From Streptomyces sp. NBC_01235 (GTDB lineage: Bacteria; Actinomycetota; Actinomycetes; Streptomycetales; Streptomycetaceae), in contig NZ_CP108513.1 of NCBI RefSeq assembly GCF_035989285.1, positions 10,106,001 through 10,170,000 of the forward strand: 64,000 nucleotides of DNA. Reading direction: 5' to 3'. A model generated the notes under the pieces. The model saw only the letters and a program-made list of their open reading frames with translations. It was not told the origin of the DNA and made no database searches. Positions 16,649-24,207 of the stretch are shown here, in pieces. How positions within the stretch are numbered: position 1 is the stretch's first letter; each line of letters starts with the position of its first letter. Position numbers and translations under genes: made by a program.

Positions 16649-17305
16649 TCAGGCCAGCGGACTTGCCGTCAGGGACGCCAGGAGGTCGGCGGGGCCGTCG
16701 TAGACGGCTTCCGCGCCCGCGTTCAGCAGGTCGGCGCGGGGGGTGCCGCCGGACAGGACTCCCACACAGCGCACCCCGGCTCGACGGCCCGCGCGCATGT
16801 CCCACACGGTGTCGCCGACGAACACGGCGCGTTCGGCAGGCGCCCCGGCCAGCTCCAGGGCGTGTTGCACGGGTTCCGGCGAGGGCTTGCCCTGCGCCAC
16901 GTCGTCCGCGCTCGCCGTGGCGGCGATGGCGTCGTCGGCGTCGATGGCGCGCCGCAGGGCCGACAGCTCGCCCCCGCTCGCCGAGGTGGCGAGGACGACC
17001 GTCCAGCCGTCGTCGCGCAGCCGCCGCAGTAGTGGGCCGGCGTCCCGCAGTGGCGGCAGCCGGTCGAAGTACTGCCCGTAGAGGGCCTTGTGGGCGGCGC
17101 TGAGCTCGGCGTCCTCGTCCTTGTCGCGGTCGTCGCCGAGCAGGTGGGCGATCAGGTCGTCGGAACCGAGTCCGACCGCCCGGTGCACGGCGTGCATCGG
17201 TACCCGGTGGCCCGCCTGCCGGAAGGCCTCCCACCAGGTGGTGACATGCAGGTGGTTGGTGTCGACGAGGGTGCCGTCGATGTCGAACACGGCGGCGCGG
17301 GTCAT
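16649..17305 (-). CDS. HAD-superfamily hydrolase (phosphoglycolate-phosphatase-like)
   Basis: The 218-residue protein shows HAD motifs in order: FDIDGTLVDTNH (motif I, catalytic Asp at residues 8 and 10), VVLATSASG (motif II), GKPSPEPV (motif III Lys) and AVFVGDTVWDM (motif IV). A helical cap lies between motif I and II, as in subclass I enzymes such as phosphoglycolate phosphatase. It is likely a small-molecule phosphatase of unknown substrate. It lies 36 bases downstream of the PHP gene on the same strand, a probable two-gene unit. Confidence 0.87.
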   Translation of the reverse strand: MTRAAVFDIDGTLVDTNHLHVTTWWEAFRQAGHRVPMHAVHRAVGLGSDDLIAHLLGDDRDKDEDAELSAAHKALYGQYFDRLPPLRDAGPLLRRLRDDGWTVVLATSASGGELSALRRAIDADDAIAATASADDVAQGKPSPEPVQHALELAGAPAERAVFVGDTVWDMRAGRRAGVRCVGVLSGGTPRADLLNAGAEAVYDGPADLLASLTASPLA

Positions 17306-17341
17306 CTCGGGTCCTTTCTCTCGAGCCCTTCGAGTACCACC

Positions 17342-18382
17342 TCAGCGGCCCGCCAGGCCCGCCGGCACCCGCCCCTCCCGCGTCCAGGCCAGCAGTGCGG
17401 CCAGCGGCCACGTGGTCACGATCCGTTCCGCGGGCACCTCACACTCCTCGGCCCGCGCGCAGCCCAGGATCTGCCAGTCCAGCTGGCCGGGCGCGTGTGC
17501 GTCGGTGTCGACCGAGAACAGCACGCCCGCCGTCACGGCCCGGCGGAGCAGCCGGCGCGGCGGGTCGAGCCGCTCGGGCCGGCTGTTGATCTCCACGGCC
17601 GTACCGGACTCGGCGCACGCCGCGAACACCTCGTCCGCGTCGAACTCCGACTCCGGCCGCCCCCGCCCGCTCACCAGCCGACCGGTGCAGTGGCCGAGGA
17701 TGTCGGCGTGGGGATCGCGCACGGCGTTCACCATGCGGCGCGTCATCGCGCGGGACTCCATGCGCAGCTTGGAGTGCACGGACACGACCACCACGTCGAC
17801 CCGCTCCAGCAGCTCCGGCTCCTGGTCCAGCGACCCGTCGTCGAGGATGTCGCACTCGATGCCGGTCAGCAGCCGGAACGGCGCCCAGGTCGCGTTGAGC
17901 TCCTCGACCACCTCCAGTTGCCGGCGCAGCCGCTCGGGCGAGAGCCCGCGGGCGACCGTCAGGCGCGGCGAGTGGTCGGTGAGCACGGTCCACTCGTGGC
18001 CGAGCGCGGCCGCGGCCCGGCCCATCTCGTCGATGGGACTGCCGCCGTCCGACCAGTCGGAGTGGACATGGCAGTCCCCGCGCAGCAGCTCCCGCAGCCG
18101 GGACCCCGCGCCGTCCGTGAGCGGCCGGCCGGCCTCGCCCTCCAGTTTCTCCAGATACGACGGCACGTGCCCGGCGAGCGCCTCGCGCACCACCTGGGCG
18201 GTCTTGGGGCCCACACCCTTGAGCGACTCCAGCGTCCCGGCCGCCGCCCGCTGCTCGACCTCCGCCACGGGCAGCCGCGCCAGTACCCGGGACGCCGTAC
18301 GGAAGGCGCGCACGCGGTAGGTCGGCGCCAGGGACCGCTCCAGCAGGAAGGCGATCCGGTCCAGGGCCTCGACGGGATCCAT
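17342..18382 (-). CDS. PHP-domain phosphoesterase with N-terminal helix-hairpin-helix region
   Basis: The 346-residue protein resembles the C-terminal half of PolX. Residues about 5-85 contain helix-hairpin-helix-type motifs (LESLKGVGPKTAQVVREAL). Residues about 105-330 form a PHP domain with metal-binding motifs DCHVHSDWSDGG, VLTDHSP, GIECDI, SVHSK, LGHCTGR and DTDAHAPGQ. The polymerase core of PolX is absent. PHP domains hydrolyse phosphate esters; a DNA-related role is suggested by the HhH region only. The ATG at 18382 follows AGGAGG five bases upstream, better than the GTG two codons earlier. Confidence 0.87.
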   Translation of the reverse strand: MDPVEALDRIAFLLERSLAPTYRVRAFRTASRVLARLPVAEVEQRAAAGTLESLKGVGPKTAQVVREALAGHVPSYLEKLEGEAGRPLTDGAGSRLRELLRGDCHVHSDWSDGGSPIDEMGRAAAALGHEWTVLTDHSPRLTVARGLSPERLRRQLEVVEELNATWAPFRLLTGIECDILDDGSLDQEPELLERVDVVVVSVHSKLRMESRAMTRRMVNAVRDPHADILGHCTGRLVSGRGRPESEFDADEVFAACAESGTAVEINSRPERLDPPRRLLRRAVTAGVLFSVDTDAHAPGQLDWQILGCARAEECEVPAERIVTTWPLAALLAWTREGRVPAGLAGR

Positions 18383-18515
18383 CGCCACCTCCTGGCTCCA
18401 GAGTTCCCCACCTGCGCGCGGACCGCATGACGGGCGTCGCGTTTCGCCCTGGACGTCACATTTTGGTGATGATCGGATGATTCATACCGGTAGGTTGCGT
18501 TCTACCCTCTATGTC

Positions 18516-18752
18516 ATGACCGAAATTGCGAGCCTCCGTATTTCCCACCCGCGGATCATGGTGCTCGGGGTGCAGCCGGGCCCGACGCCTTTCCGCATCG
18601 TGGAAGTCGATGGTCAGGTGGTCGGTGAGGCGAGGGCCGTCATCGACGTCCTCGAAATAGCCGCAGCGTTCGGCGTCACGGTCCATGACCTCGACGACCC
18701 GGACGTCGTGCGCTGGGTGGGCGGGGGCAAGTACACCTGGGCCCCGCGCTGA
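18516..18752 (+). CDS. Small conserved-looking protein, probably translated without a Shine-Dalgarno
   Basis: The 78-residue protein contains LRISHPRIMVLGVQPGPTPF and RIVEVDGQVVGEARAVIDVL, with no membrane segment; no family was recognised. The ATG at 18516 has no purine-rich ribosome site. A TACCCT sequence 7 bases before it could be a -10 element, so the message may be leaderless. It is divergent from the PHP gene. Confidence 0.7.
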   Translation: MTEIASLRISHPRIMVLGVQPGPTPFRIVEVDGQVVGEARAVIDVLEIAAAFGVTVHDLDDPDVVRWVGGGKYTWAPR

Positions 18753-18783
18753 CGGCGGCCCGGTCTCCTGCCCCTGCGCCCCG

Positions 18784-19479
18784 TCACAGGTGCCGCTCCC
18801 GCGCGTGCACCGCACGGCTCACCCTGCGCCCCAGGAGCAGGTAACCGACCAGCGCGCCCGTGGTGTTGAGGATGACGTCGTCGATGTCGAAGGCGCGCCC
18901 GGTCACCAGCGCGCCCTGGGCGAACTCCACCAGCAGCATGACGGCCGCGGTCAGCAGCAGCACCCGCAGCACCCCACGCGCCCGGGGCGCGACGACCGGC
19001 ACCAGGATCCCGAAGGGCACGCCGAGCAGCACGTTCCCGCCGATCTGCTTGGCGGCGTCACGCAACGCGGGCTGGTCGAGGTAGGCCCGCAGCGAGTCGC
19101 CGGGACGCAGGTTGGAGTGCACCAGGGACTCGGAGGCGGGCGACGGCTCCAGCGTGAGCCGGGCGAGCACGACGGCGAACGCCACCATGAACGCGAAGGC
19201 GAACAGCATCGCCAGCAGCCGCAGCGGGAACGGCAACGGCCGCTCGGCGTGTGACGACTTCTTCGCCGCGGCGCCTTTGTCCCCCTTACCAGCCTTACCA
19301 GCCTTACCGGCATTACCAGCCTTACCGGTCTTGCCGGTCTTGCCGGTTTTCTCGGCCGTCTTCCTGGGGGTGGCGGGCTTGGCTGTCTCCTTCTTCGGCT
19401 TTGTCGGGGTGGCGGGCTCCTCGCTCTTGGCGGCGCGCGGGCGGAACAGGGTACGCGGACGTAGGGCTGCACGGGCCAT
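18784..19479 (-). CDS. VanZ-family membrane protein with Lys/Gly/Ala repeat N-terminus
   Basis: The 231-residue protein has a long basic, low-complexity N-terminus (residues 1-80) with repeated KTG and KAG units encoded by 9-bp DNA repeats (about 19288-19350). A VanZ-like domain with about four hydrophobic helices follows, containing VLLGVPFGIL and FDIDDVILNTTGALVGYLL. VanZ proteins are linked to teicoplanin tolerance in enterococci, but most homologues have no known role. The basic extension is atypical for the family and could bind nucleic acid or anionic polymers. Confidence 0.87.
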   Translation of the reverse strand: MARAALRPRTLFRPRAAKSEEPATPTKPKKETAKPATPRKTAEKTGKTGKTGKAGNAGKAGKAGKGDKGAAAKKSSHAERPLPFPLRLLAMLFAFAFMVAFAVVLARLTLEPSPASESLVHSNLRPGDSLRAYLDQPALRDAAKQIGGNVLLGVPFGILVPVVAPRARGVLRVLLLTAAVMLLVEFAQGALVTGRAFDIDDVILNTTGALVGYLLLGRRVSRAVHARERHL

Positions 19480-19574
19480 GCGGTCCTCCAGTGTTCAACT
19501 TCCCTGCGTAGTAAGGCGATTACCCGCTAACCGCCCAGGGATGCAGACCGACGGTGCCCGGGTCCGCGGAGACC

Positions 19575-19949
19575 CGGGGACGGCTGGCCCGGATCCCCGA
19601 CACCATGACTTTGGTCCCCGCGCTGCTGCTCGCGGCGGCGGTCGCAGCCGGGGTGGCCCCGGGTCTCGCCCACGTCGTCGCGCACGCCGTGAACGAGACC
19701 GGATCGGGAGGCGCGGTCACCTCCGTCCACTGGACCTGGGCCGGGGCACTGCTGGGCCTGACCTCGACCCTGCCGGCCGTGGGTCTGGCGGCCGTCGCCG
19801 TCGCCCGGCCGCGACTGCTCGCGGCCCCCGGCCGGGCGCTCTCCCTGCGCCGTCTGCAGTCCGGGCACATCGGGGACTACGTGGCCGGGCTGCTGGCCGG
19901 CACAGCACTACTGGGCGCACTGGCACTGCCCGGCGTGCTCGGCGGCTGA
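19575..19949 (+). pseudogene. C-terminal remnant of a complex I subunit 5/NuoL-type antiporter protein
   Basis: The sequence encodes IPDTMTLVPALLLAAAVAAG, then VHWTWAGALLGLTST, and ends with LRRLQSGHIGDYVAGLLAG, which resembles the C-terminal helices of NADH-quinone oxidoreductase subunit 5/Mrp antiporter-like proteins in actinomycetes. The conserved proton-channel helices are missing and no ribosome site precedes the first ATG, so it is likely a fragment. It could persist as a short two-helix open frame. Confidence 0.6.
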
Positions 19950-19976
19950 CGCGGGGCCGGGCGCCGCGTGCGGGGA

Positions 19977-20666
19977 TCAGGGGCCGTAGGCCACCTTCAC
20001 CTCCTTGAAGCCGAGGGAGCGCAGCAGCCCCCGAAGCATGTCGGTGGTGTTGGTCTCGGCGCGCGCGGTCAGTCCGCTCTCCTTCGCCGCGTCGCCGATG
20101 TGCCGGACCGCGAGCTTCTGCACGGCCTGCTCACCGTTGGGGTTGTCCGAGAAGAGGTCGCCGAGGCGGTCGAGGAGACCGCGCTGCTTGGAGACCGCGT
20201 AGGAGCGGTCGGGGTCCAGCGCCGGAGTGCCGAGCCGGGCGTGCGGGAGCCGGAGCGTGGCCGAGGTGCGGTCGTCGTTGACCGTCACGTCCTTGTCGCC
20301 GACCTTGCCGAGGTCGACGTAGGCGTCCACGGTGCCCGCCCCGACGTACAGGGTGCGGGTGCCGCGCAGCGCGTCGGGGAGGTACTTGGCGTCCTTCTCC
20401 AGGTCCACGACGACCTGGAAGTTGCCGGAGGCGGCGTCGTATCGGCTCATGTCCTGGATGGACTCGAGCAGGGCGGGGCCGGAGCGGTCGTGGGTCTCGG
20501 TGCCGAAGAAGTCGCGCAGTCCCGGCAGCAGACTCAGCCGGATCCCGGCGAACATCACGACGAGCACGACCACGACGGCGGTGAGCACCTTGGCCCAGCC
20601 GGGCATCCGCCGAGGGAGGCGCTTGTCGGACTTGTCGGGCTTGGTGGACCTGATGGAAGTCGTCAT
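19977..20666 (-). CDS. DUF4230 domain-containing membrane-anchored protein
   Basis: The 229-residue protein has a basic N-terminus, one transmembrane helix (about residues 25-45, VLTAVVVVLVVMFAG) and an extracytoplasmic domain matching DUF4230 (PF14014), a family with no assigned function. The ATG at 20666 follows AGGAAGGAGG. The extracellular part contains charged, Asp-rich strands and no cysteines. It is next to the decayed two-component system on the same strand, but no functional link is visible. Confidence 0.83.
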   Translation of the reverse strand: MTTSIRSTKPDKSDKRLPRRMPGWAKVLTAVVVVLVVMFAGIRLSLLPGLRDFFGTETHDRSGPALLESIQDMSRYDAASGNFQVVVDLEKDAKYLPDALRGTRTLYVGAGTVDAYVDLGKVGDKDVTVNDDRTSATLRLPHARLGTPALDPDRSYAVSKQRGLLDRLGDLFSDNPNGEQAVQKLAVRHIGDAAKESGLTARAETNTTDMLRGLLRSLGFKEVKVAYGP

Positions 20667-20748
20667 GCAGACGGTCCTCCTTCCTGCTGTCCGGATGCCC
20701 GCCAATTCCGCTGTCAGACCGCCTTGTTGACGACCTGTGACAGGAGGG

Positions 20749-21385
20749 TCACGGAGGTCGAGGAAGTGAGCTGCCCCGTCGTACCGGCCCGTGGTCGAAG
20801 GCGAAGGCGACCGCGCGCACCCGGTCGCGCCGGTCCAGCTGGTCCGGGACCCGGCCGACGTGCGTCTTCACGGTCGCCTCGCCGACGCGCAGCCGTCCGG
20901 CGATCTCCGCGTAGGACAGGCCACGGCCGAGACAGGCCACGGCCGAGACAGGCCACGGCCGAGCAGGAGCAGCACCGCGTGCCCCCGGTCGGTCAGCGGG
21001 GCCGGCCGGCGGGCCGTGTCCGGCGTCGGCTCGACGGGGGTGGCGCGGGCGAACTCGGCGAGCAGCCGGCGGGTGACGGACGGCCCGAGGAGCGCCTCGC
21101 CCCGCCGCGAGCGTGCGGATGCCGTCGATCAGGGCCTCCGGCGCGCTGCGCTGGAGCAGGAACCCTGCCTCGACACGCCCGCCGAGCCCGGTGACCCGCT
21201 CCCGCATGGAACCGAGCCCCGGCCCGCCGCCCGGCTGCCGCTCGCCGCCGTACCGGTCCCGTCGTCCGTCACCCGGACAGGACGCGGTCGTCCGTCATCT
21301 CGACGTCGACCACCGCATGGGCGGGCCGTGCGTGCCGGACGACGGTGGTGGGCGACTCGTGAACCACCCGGCCGGCCGTCTCCGC
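20749..21385 (-). pseudogene. Decayed two-component system: histidine kinase end fused to response regulator end
   Basis: Reading from high to low coordinates gives the kinase ATPase region (ESPTTVVRHARPAHAVVDV, then VTDDGTG, then MRERVTGLGGRVEAG). It runs in frame into the end of a receiver domain (GFLLQRSAPEALIDGIRTLA) and then the LuxR-type HTH (GLSYAEIAGRLRVGEATVKT). The middle of both genes is deleted. Further frame changes occur near 21085 and at the 16-bp duplication at 20919-20963, which interrupts LLLLGRGLSYAEI. It was once a NarL-type sensor/regulator pair. Confidence 0.8.
20919..20963. repeat. 16-bp tandem repeat that shifts the response-regulator frame
   Basis: GGCCACGGCCGAGACA occurs in 2.8 copies inside the response-regulator remnant. 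The two extra units add 32 bases, which is not a multiple of three and breaks the frame just before the DNA-binding helix-turn-helix. Confidence 0.85.
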
Positions 21386-21455
21386 GACGGGCGGCCGTGG
21401 CTGCCTGGGCGACCGCCACCAGCACCGCCGGCCTCGCGCTTCTCGCGGCACGTCG

Positions 21456-21588
21456 GCCTCGTGCTCCTCGCGGTGTCCGCCGACCTCGCGGTGTCCGTCG
21501 GCCTCGTGCTCCTCGCGGTGTCTGCCGACCTCGCGGTGTCCGTTGGCCTCGTGCTCCTCGCGGTGTCTGCCGACCTCGCGTCACGTCG
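21456..21588. repeat. 45-bp minisatellite, three copies
   Basis: Units begin at 21456, 21501 and 21546 (GCCTCGTGCTCCTCGCGGTG and onward); the third is 43 bases. Degenerate copies flank it on both sides. On the plus strand a 15-residue unit containing LVLLAVSADLAVSVG would be encoded, but no gene context supports translation. Confidence 0.85.
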
Positions 21589-21789
21589 GCCTCGCGCTTC
21601 TCGCGGTGTCCGCCGTCGCCGCGCTCGTCGCGACCTGCGCGCTGCCCTGCACGCGGGCGTGCGCCGCAAGGGCGTCACCGAGCTGATCACGGAGGCCCTG
21701 CTGCCGGCCGCCTCCACCGGGGCCCGGCTCACCGTGCTCCAGCCCCTCGACGAGTCCCCGCCCCGGCCCCACGCGCAGCCCACCGGTCA

Positions 21790-21939
21790 CTGGAACCCAA
21801 GAACCCCGGGATCGCCCGCGACTACGACGAGGTCCTGCCGGACGCCACCCTGCTGACCGTGCCCGGCGCCGACCACCTCGTCGACCTCGAGCAGTCCGAG
21901 GCCTACCGGAAGGTGGTGACCGGATTCCTCGGCACCTGA
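21790..21939 (+). pseudogene. C-terminal remnant of an alpha/beta hydrolase
   Basis: Residues LEPKNPGIARDYDEVLPDAT, then LLTVPGADHLVDLEQSE and FLGT before a TGA, have the form of the final strands and catalytic His loop (ADHLVDLE) of an alpha/beta hydrolase. Nothing of the nucleophile elbow or N-terminus remains upstream, where the sequence becomes repetitive. Confidence 0.55.
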
Positions 21940-22063
21940 GGGGTTCGCGGGGCTCTGGGCACTCCGGGGGACTCCGGGGCACTCCTGAGGGTGGGCAAAA
22001 CGGACGTGGTCCGTAGCATGAGAGCTCCCGCCCCAGCCGGACATGATCAGCGAGGAGCCGATC

Positions 22064-23017
22064 GTGCGAGACATCTCCGTGTTCAGCGGCAGTGCCCACC
22101 CCGAGTTGGCCGCCGAGGTCTGTGCCCACCTCGGCGTGCCCCTGAGCCCCACCCGCCTCAGCAGGTTCGCCAACGACTGCCTGGAGGTCCAGCTCCAGGC
22201 CAACTGCCGGGAACGGGACGTCTTCCTCGTCCAGCCACTGGTCCGGCCCGTGCAGGAGCACCTCGTCGAGCTGCTGCTGATGTGCGACGCGGCCCGTGGG
22301 GCGTCGGCGGGCCGGATCACCGTCGTCATGCCGCACTACTCCTACGCCCGCTCCGACAAGAAGGACGCGCCCCGGATCTCGCTGGGCGGACGCCTGGTCG
22401 CCGACCTGATGGCGGCGGCAGGCGTGCACCGCGTCCTCGCCATTACGCTCCACTCGCCCCAGGTGCACGGCTTCTTCTCGATGCCCGTCGACCACTTGCA
22501 CGCCCATCGGGAGCTGGCCGCCCACTTCCGCCGCTACGACCTCACCCGCACCACCGTCGTCTCACCGGACCTCGGCAACGCCAAGGAGGCCGCCGCCTTC
22601 GCCCGGATGATCGGCGCCCAGGTGGCGGCGGGCGCCAAGCAGCGGTACGCCGACGACCGGGTCAGCATCAGCGCCGTCATCGGCGAGGTCGCCGGGCGGG
22701 ACGTCATCGTCCTCGACGACGAGATCGCCAAGGGCAGTACGGTCCTCGAACTCCTGGACCGGCTCAGAGAGTTGGCACCGCGCTCGATACGAGTGGCGTG
22801 CACGCACGGCCTGTTCGCGGCCGGCGCCCTCAAACGGCTCAGCGAGCAGCCCGACGTCCTGGAGATCGTGTGCACCAACACCGTGCCGGTGCCCGCCGAG
22901 GAGCACACCGACAAGCTGCGGATCCTGTCCATCGCCCCCGCCCTCGCGGAGGCCGTGCGCCGCATTCACAACGGCGAGTCCGTCAGCGCCCTGTTCGACG
23001 CGGCGCGCGGCGAATAG
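22064..23017 (+). CDS. prs: Ribose-phosphate pyrophosphokinase (PRPP synthetase)
   Basis: The 317-residue protein matches ribose-phosphate diphosphokinase, which makes PRPP from ribose 5-phosphate and ATP for nucleotide, His and Trp synthesis. Visible features are FSGSAHPELA, an N-terminal catalytic segment MPHYSYARSDKKDAPR (variant of the YxRQDRK motif), MDLHSPQ-like TLHSPQVHGFFSMPVDHL, VVSPDLGNAKEA and the PRPP loop VIVLDDEIAKGSTV. The variant motifs suggest a divergent second paralogue rather than the housekeeping enzyme. The GTG at 22064 follows GAGGAG by seven bases; an upstream ATG at 22043 has no ribosome site. A palindrome ACGGAC-GTG-GTCCGT (22000-22014) precedes it. Confidence 0.87.
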   Translation: MRDISVFSGSAHPELAAEVCAHLGVPLSPTRLSRFANDCLEVQLQANCRERDVFLVQPLVRPVQEHLVELLLMCDAARGASAGRITVVMPHYSYARSDKKDAPRISLGGRLVADLMAAAGVHRVLAITLHSPQVHGFFSMPVDHLHAHRELAAHFRRYDLTRTTVVSPDLGNAKEAAAFARMIGAQVAAGAKQRYADDRVSISAVIGEVAGRDVIVLDDEIAKGSTVLELLDRLRELAPRSIRVACTHGLFAAGALKRLSEQPDVLEIVCTNTVPVPAEEHTDKLRILSIAPALAEAVRRIHNGESVSALFDAARGE

Positions 23018-23039
23018 CCGGTGGCGCTTCGGGGCGCTG

Positions 23040-23420
23040 TCATAACGTGCCGGACGTGGCCTCGGGCCGTTCCAGGGCCGCGTCCAGCGTCGTGGCGGGC
23101 GGCAGCAGCCGGGACAGCCCGGTGGCCCGCAGGATCCGCAGGGTGAGCGGATGGGCGCAGACGAGATGCAGCTGCCCGCCGTGGCCGAGGACCCGGTCGC
23201 GCGCCCGGTACAGCAGCCGCAGCCCGGAGCAGTCGAAGAACTCGATCCGGGTCAGGTCGATCACGATGCGCGGGGCGGGACCGGCGGTCGCGTCGTCGAG
23301 GTGCGGGCCGATCTCCGTGGCCGCGACGATGTCGATCTCACCGCGGAACTCCAGCACCGTGTACCCCCGGTCCCGGCGGACGTGCAGGTGCGGGGTGTCC
23401 GCCGTGGGTTCCTGCTGCAC
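23040..23420 (-). CDS. STAS-domain anti-sigma factor antagonist
   Basis: The 126-residue protein is a single STAS domain like SpoIIAA/RsbV. It has YTVLEFRGEIDIVAATEI and RIVIDLTRIEFFDCSGLRLL, in which the serine of DCSG is the expected phosphorylation site. Such proteins release a sigma factor by binding its anti-sigma kinase when unphosphorylated. No kinase or sigma gene is adjacent; the SpoIIE phosphatase at 46945-49314 is a distant possible partner. The start is uncertain: the GTG at 23420 behind GGAGG gives the usual family length, but in-frame starts exist up to 23537. Confidence 0.85.
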   Translation of the reverse strand: MQQEPTADTPHLHVRRDRGYTVLEFRGEIDIVAATEIGPHLDDATAGPAPRIVIDLTRIEFFDCSGLRLLYRARDRVLGHGGQLHLVCAHPLTLRILRATGLSRLLPPATTLDAALERPEATSGTL

Positions 23421-23635
23421 GACGACATCGCCTCCAACCCGCTCCACCGGTCGGGAGCCTCCAACGGCCGGGGAGCAAGCAGCAGTTCCCCGCCTCAGCA
23501 AGTTACCCCCGATGGGGTGAATTCCAGCATGTTCGATTGACATATGTCTTCGAAATGCAACCGGCAGTGTCCGAGTTTTTTCGCGTCGTGAACGAAGGGG
23601 TGCGCGAAGGGGTGCGCGAACGGGTGGGTGGAGCC

Positions 23636-24103
23636 CTACGACAGCGCGTGCCACGCCTTGGAGAGAGCTGTGCGGAACTGCTCCGTCTGGTGGGCCGTGA
23701 GCTCCCGCACCATACGCTCCTCCAGCTCCCGCACCGGCCCGGCGTGCCGCTCCAGCAGCTCCCGCCCCTCCTCGGTGAGCAGGATCAGCAGCTCGCGCCG
23801 GTTGCGCGGATTGCGCTCGCGGCGGATCAGGCCGCGCCCCTCCAGGGAGCGCACCAGGTCGGCGATGGACTGGGCGGTGACGAAGGAGTCCCGGGCCAGC
23901 TGGGCGGCCGACAGGCCGTCGTGCCGCTCCAGCACGGTGAGTGCCGTGTACTGCAGCGCCGTGATCCCGGACGGCTTGACCAGCTCGTCCAGGTGGGATC
24001 GCACGACCAGCTCCACCTGCTTCACCATGTAGAGCAGGGACGGGGTCGCCCTGTGGGGCTGAGGTGCGGACGCTGCTGCCTTGGTTGTCTGGGTGCCGAC
24101 CAT
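23636..24103 (-). CDS. MarR-family transcriptional regulator
   Basis: The 155-residue protein has the MarR winged helix: LERHDGLSAAQLARDSFVTA followed by QSIADLVRSLEGRGLIRRE and the wing NPRNRRELLILLTEEG. It is divergent from the aldehyde dehydrogenase gene, and the 104-base gap contains two palindromes that are probably its operators. It therefore most likely represses the aldehyde/alcohol dehydrogenase pair and itself until a phenolic or aldehyde ligand binds. Ligand identity is inference. Confidence 0.9.
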   Translation of the reverse strand: MVGTQTTKAAASAPQPHRATPSLLYMVKQVELVVRSHLDELVKPSGITALQYTALTVLERHDGLSAAQLARDSFVTAQSIADLVRSLEGRGLIRRERNPRNRRELLILLTEEGRELLERHAGPVRELEERMVRELTAHQTEQFRTALSKAWHALS

Positions 24104-24123
24104 GAGTCCGAGCGTAGACCATT

Positions 24124-24174
24124 GACAGGAAACCTGTCTGTAATGAGACTGCGGACCAACAGGAATCCTGTTGG
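24124..24174. promoter_or_regulatory. Two MarR-type palindromic operators
   Basis: GACAGG-AAA-CCTGTC (24124-24138) and CCAACAGG-AAT-CCTGTTGG (24156-24174) share the core ACAGGAANCCTGT. Their centres are 34 bases apart, close to three helical turns, in the MarR/aldehyde dehydrogenase intergenic region. Confidence 0.8.
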
Positions 24175-24207
24175 TTGAAATCTTGGCGACGATGCTGAGG
24201 AGTGGTG

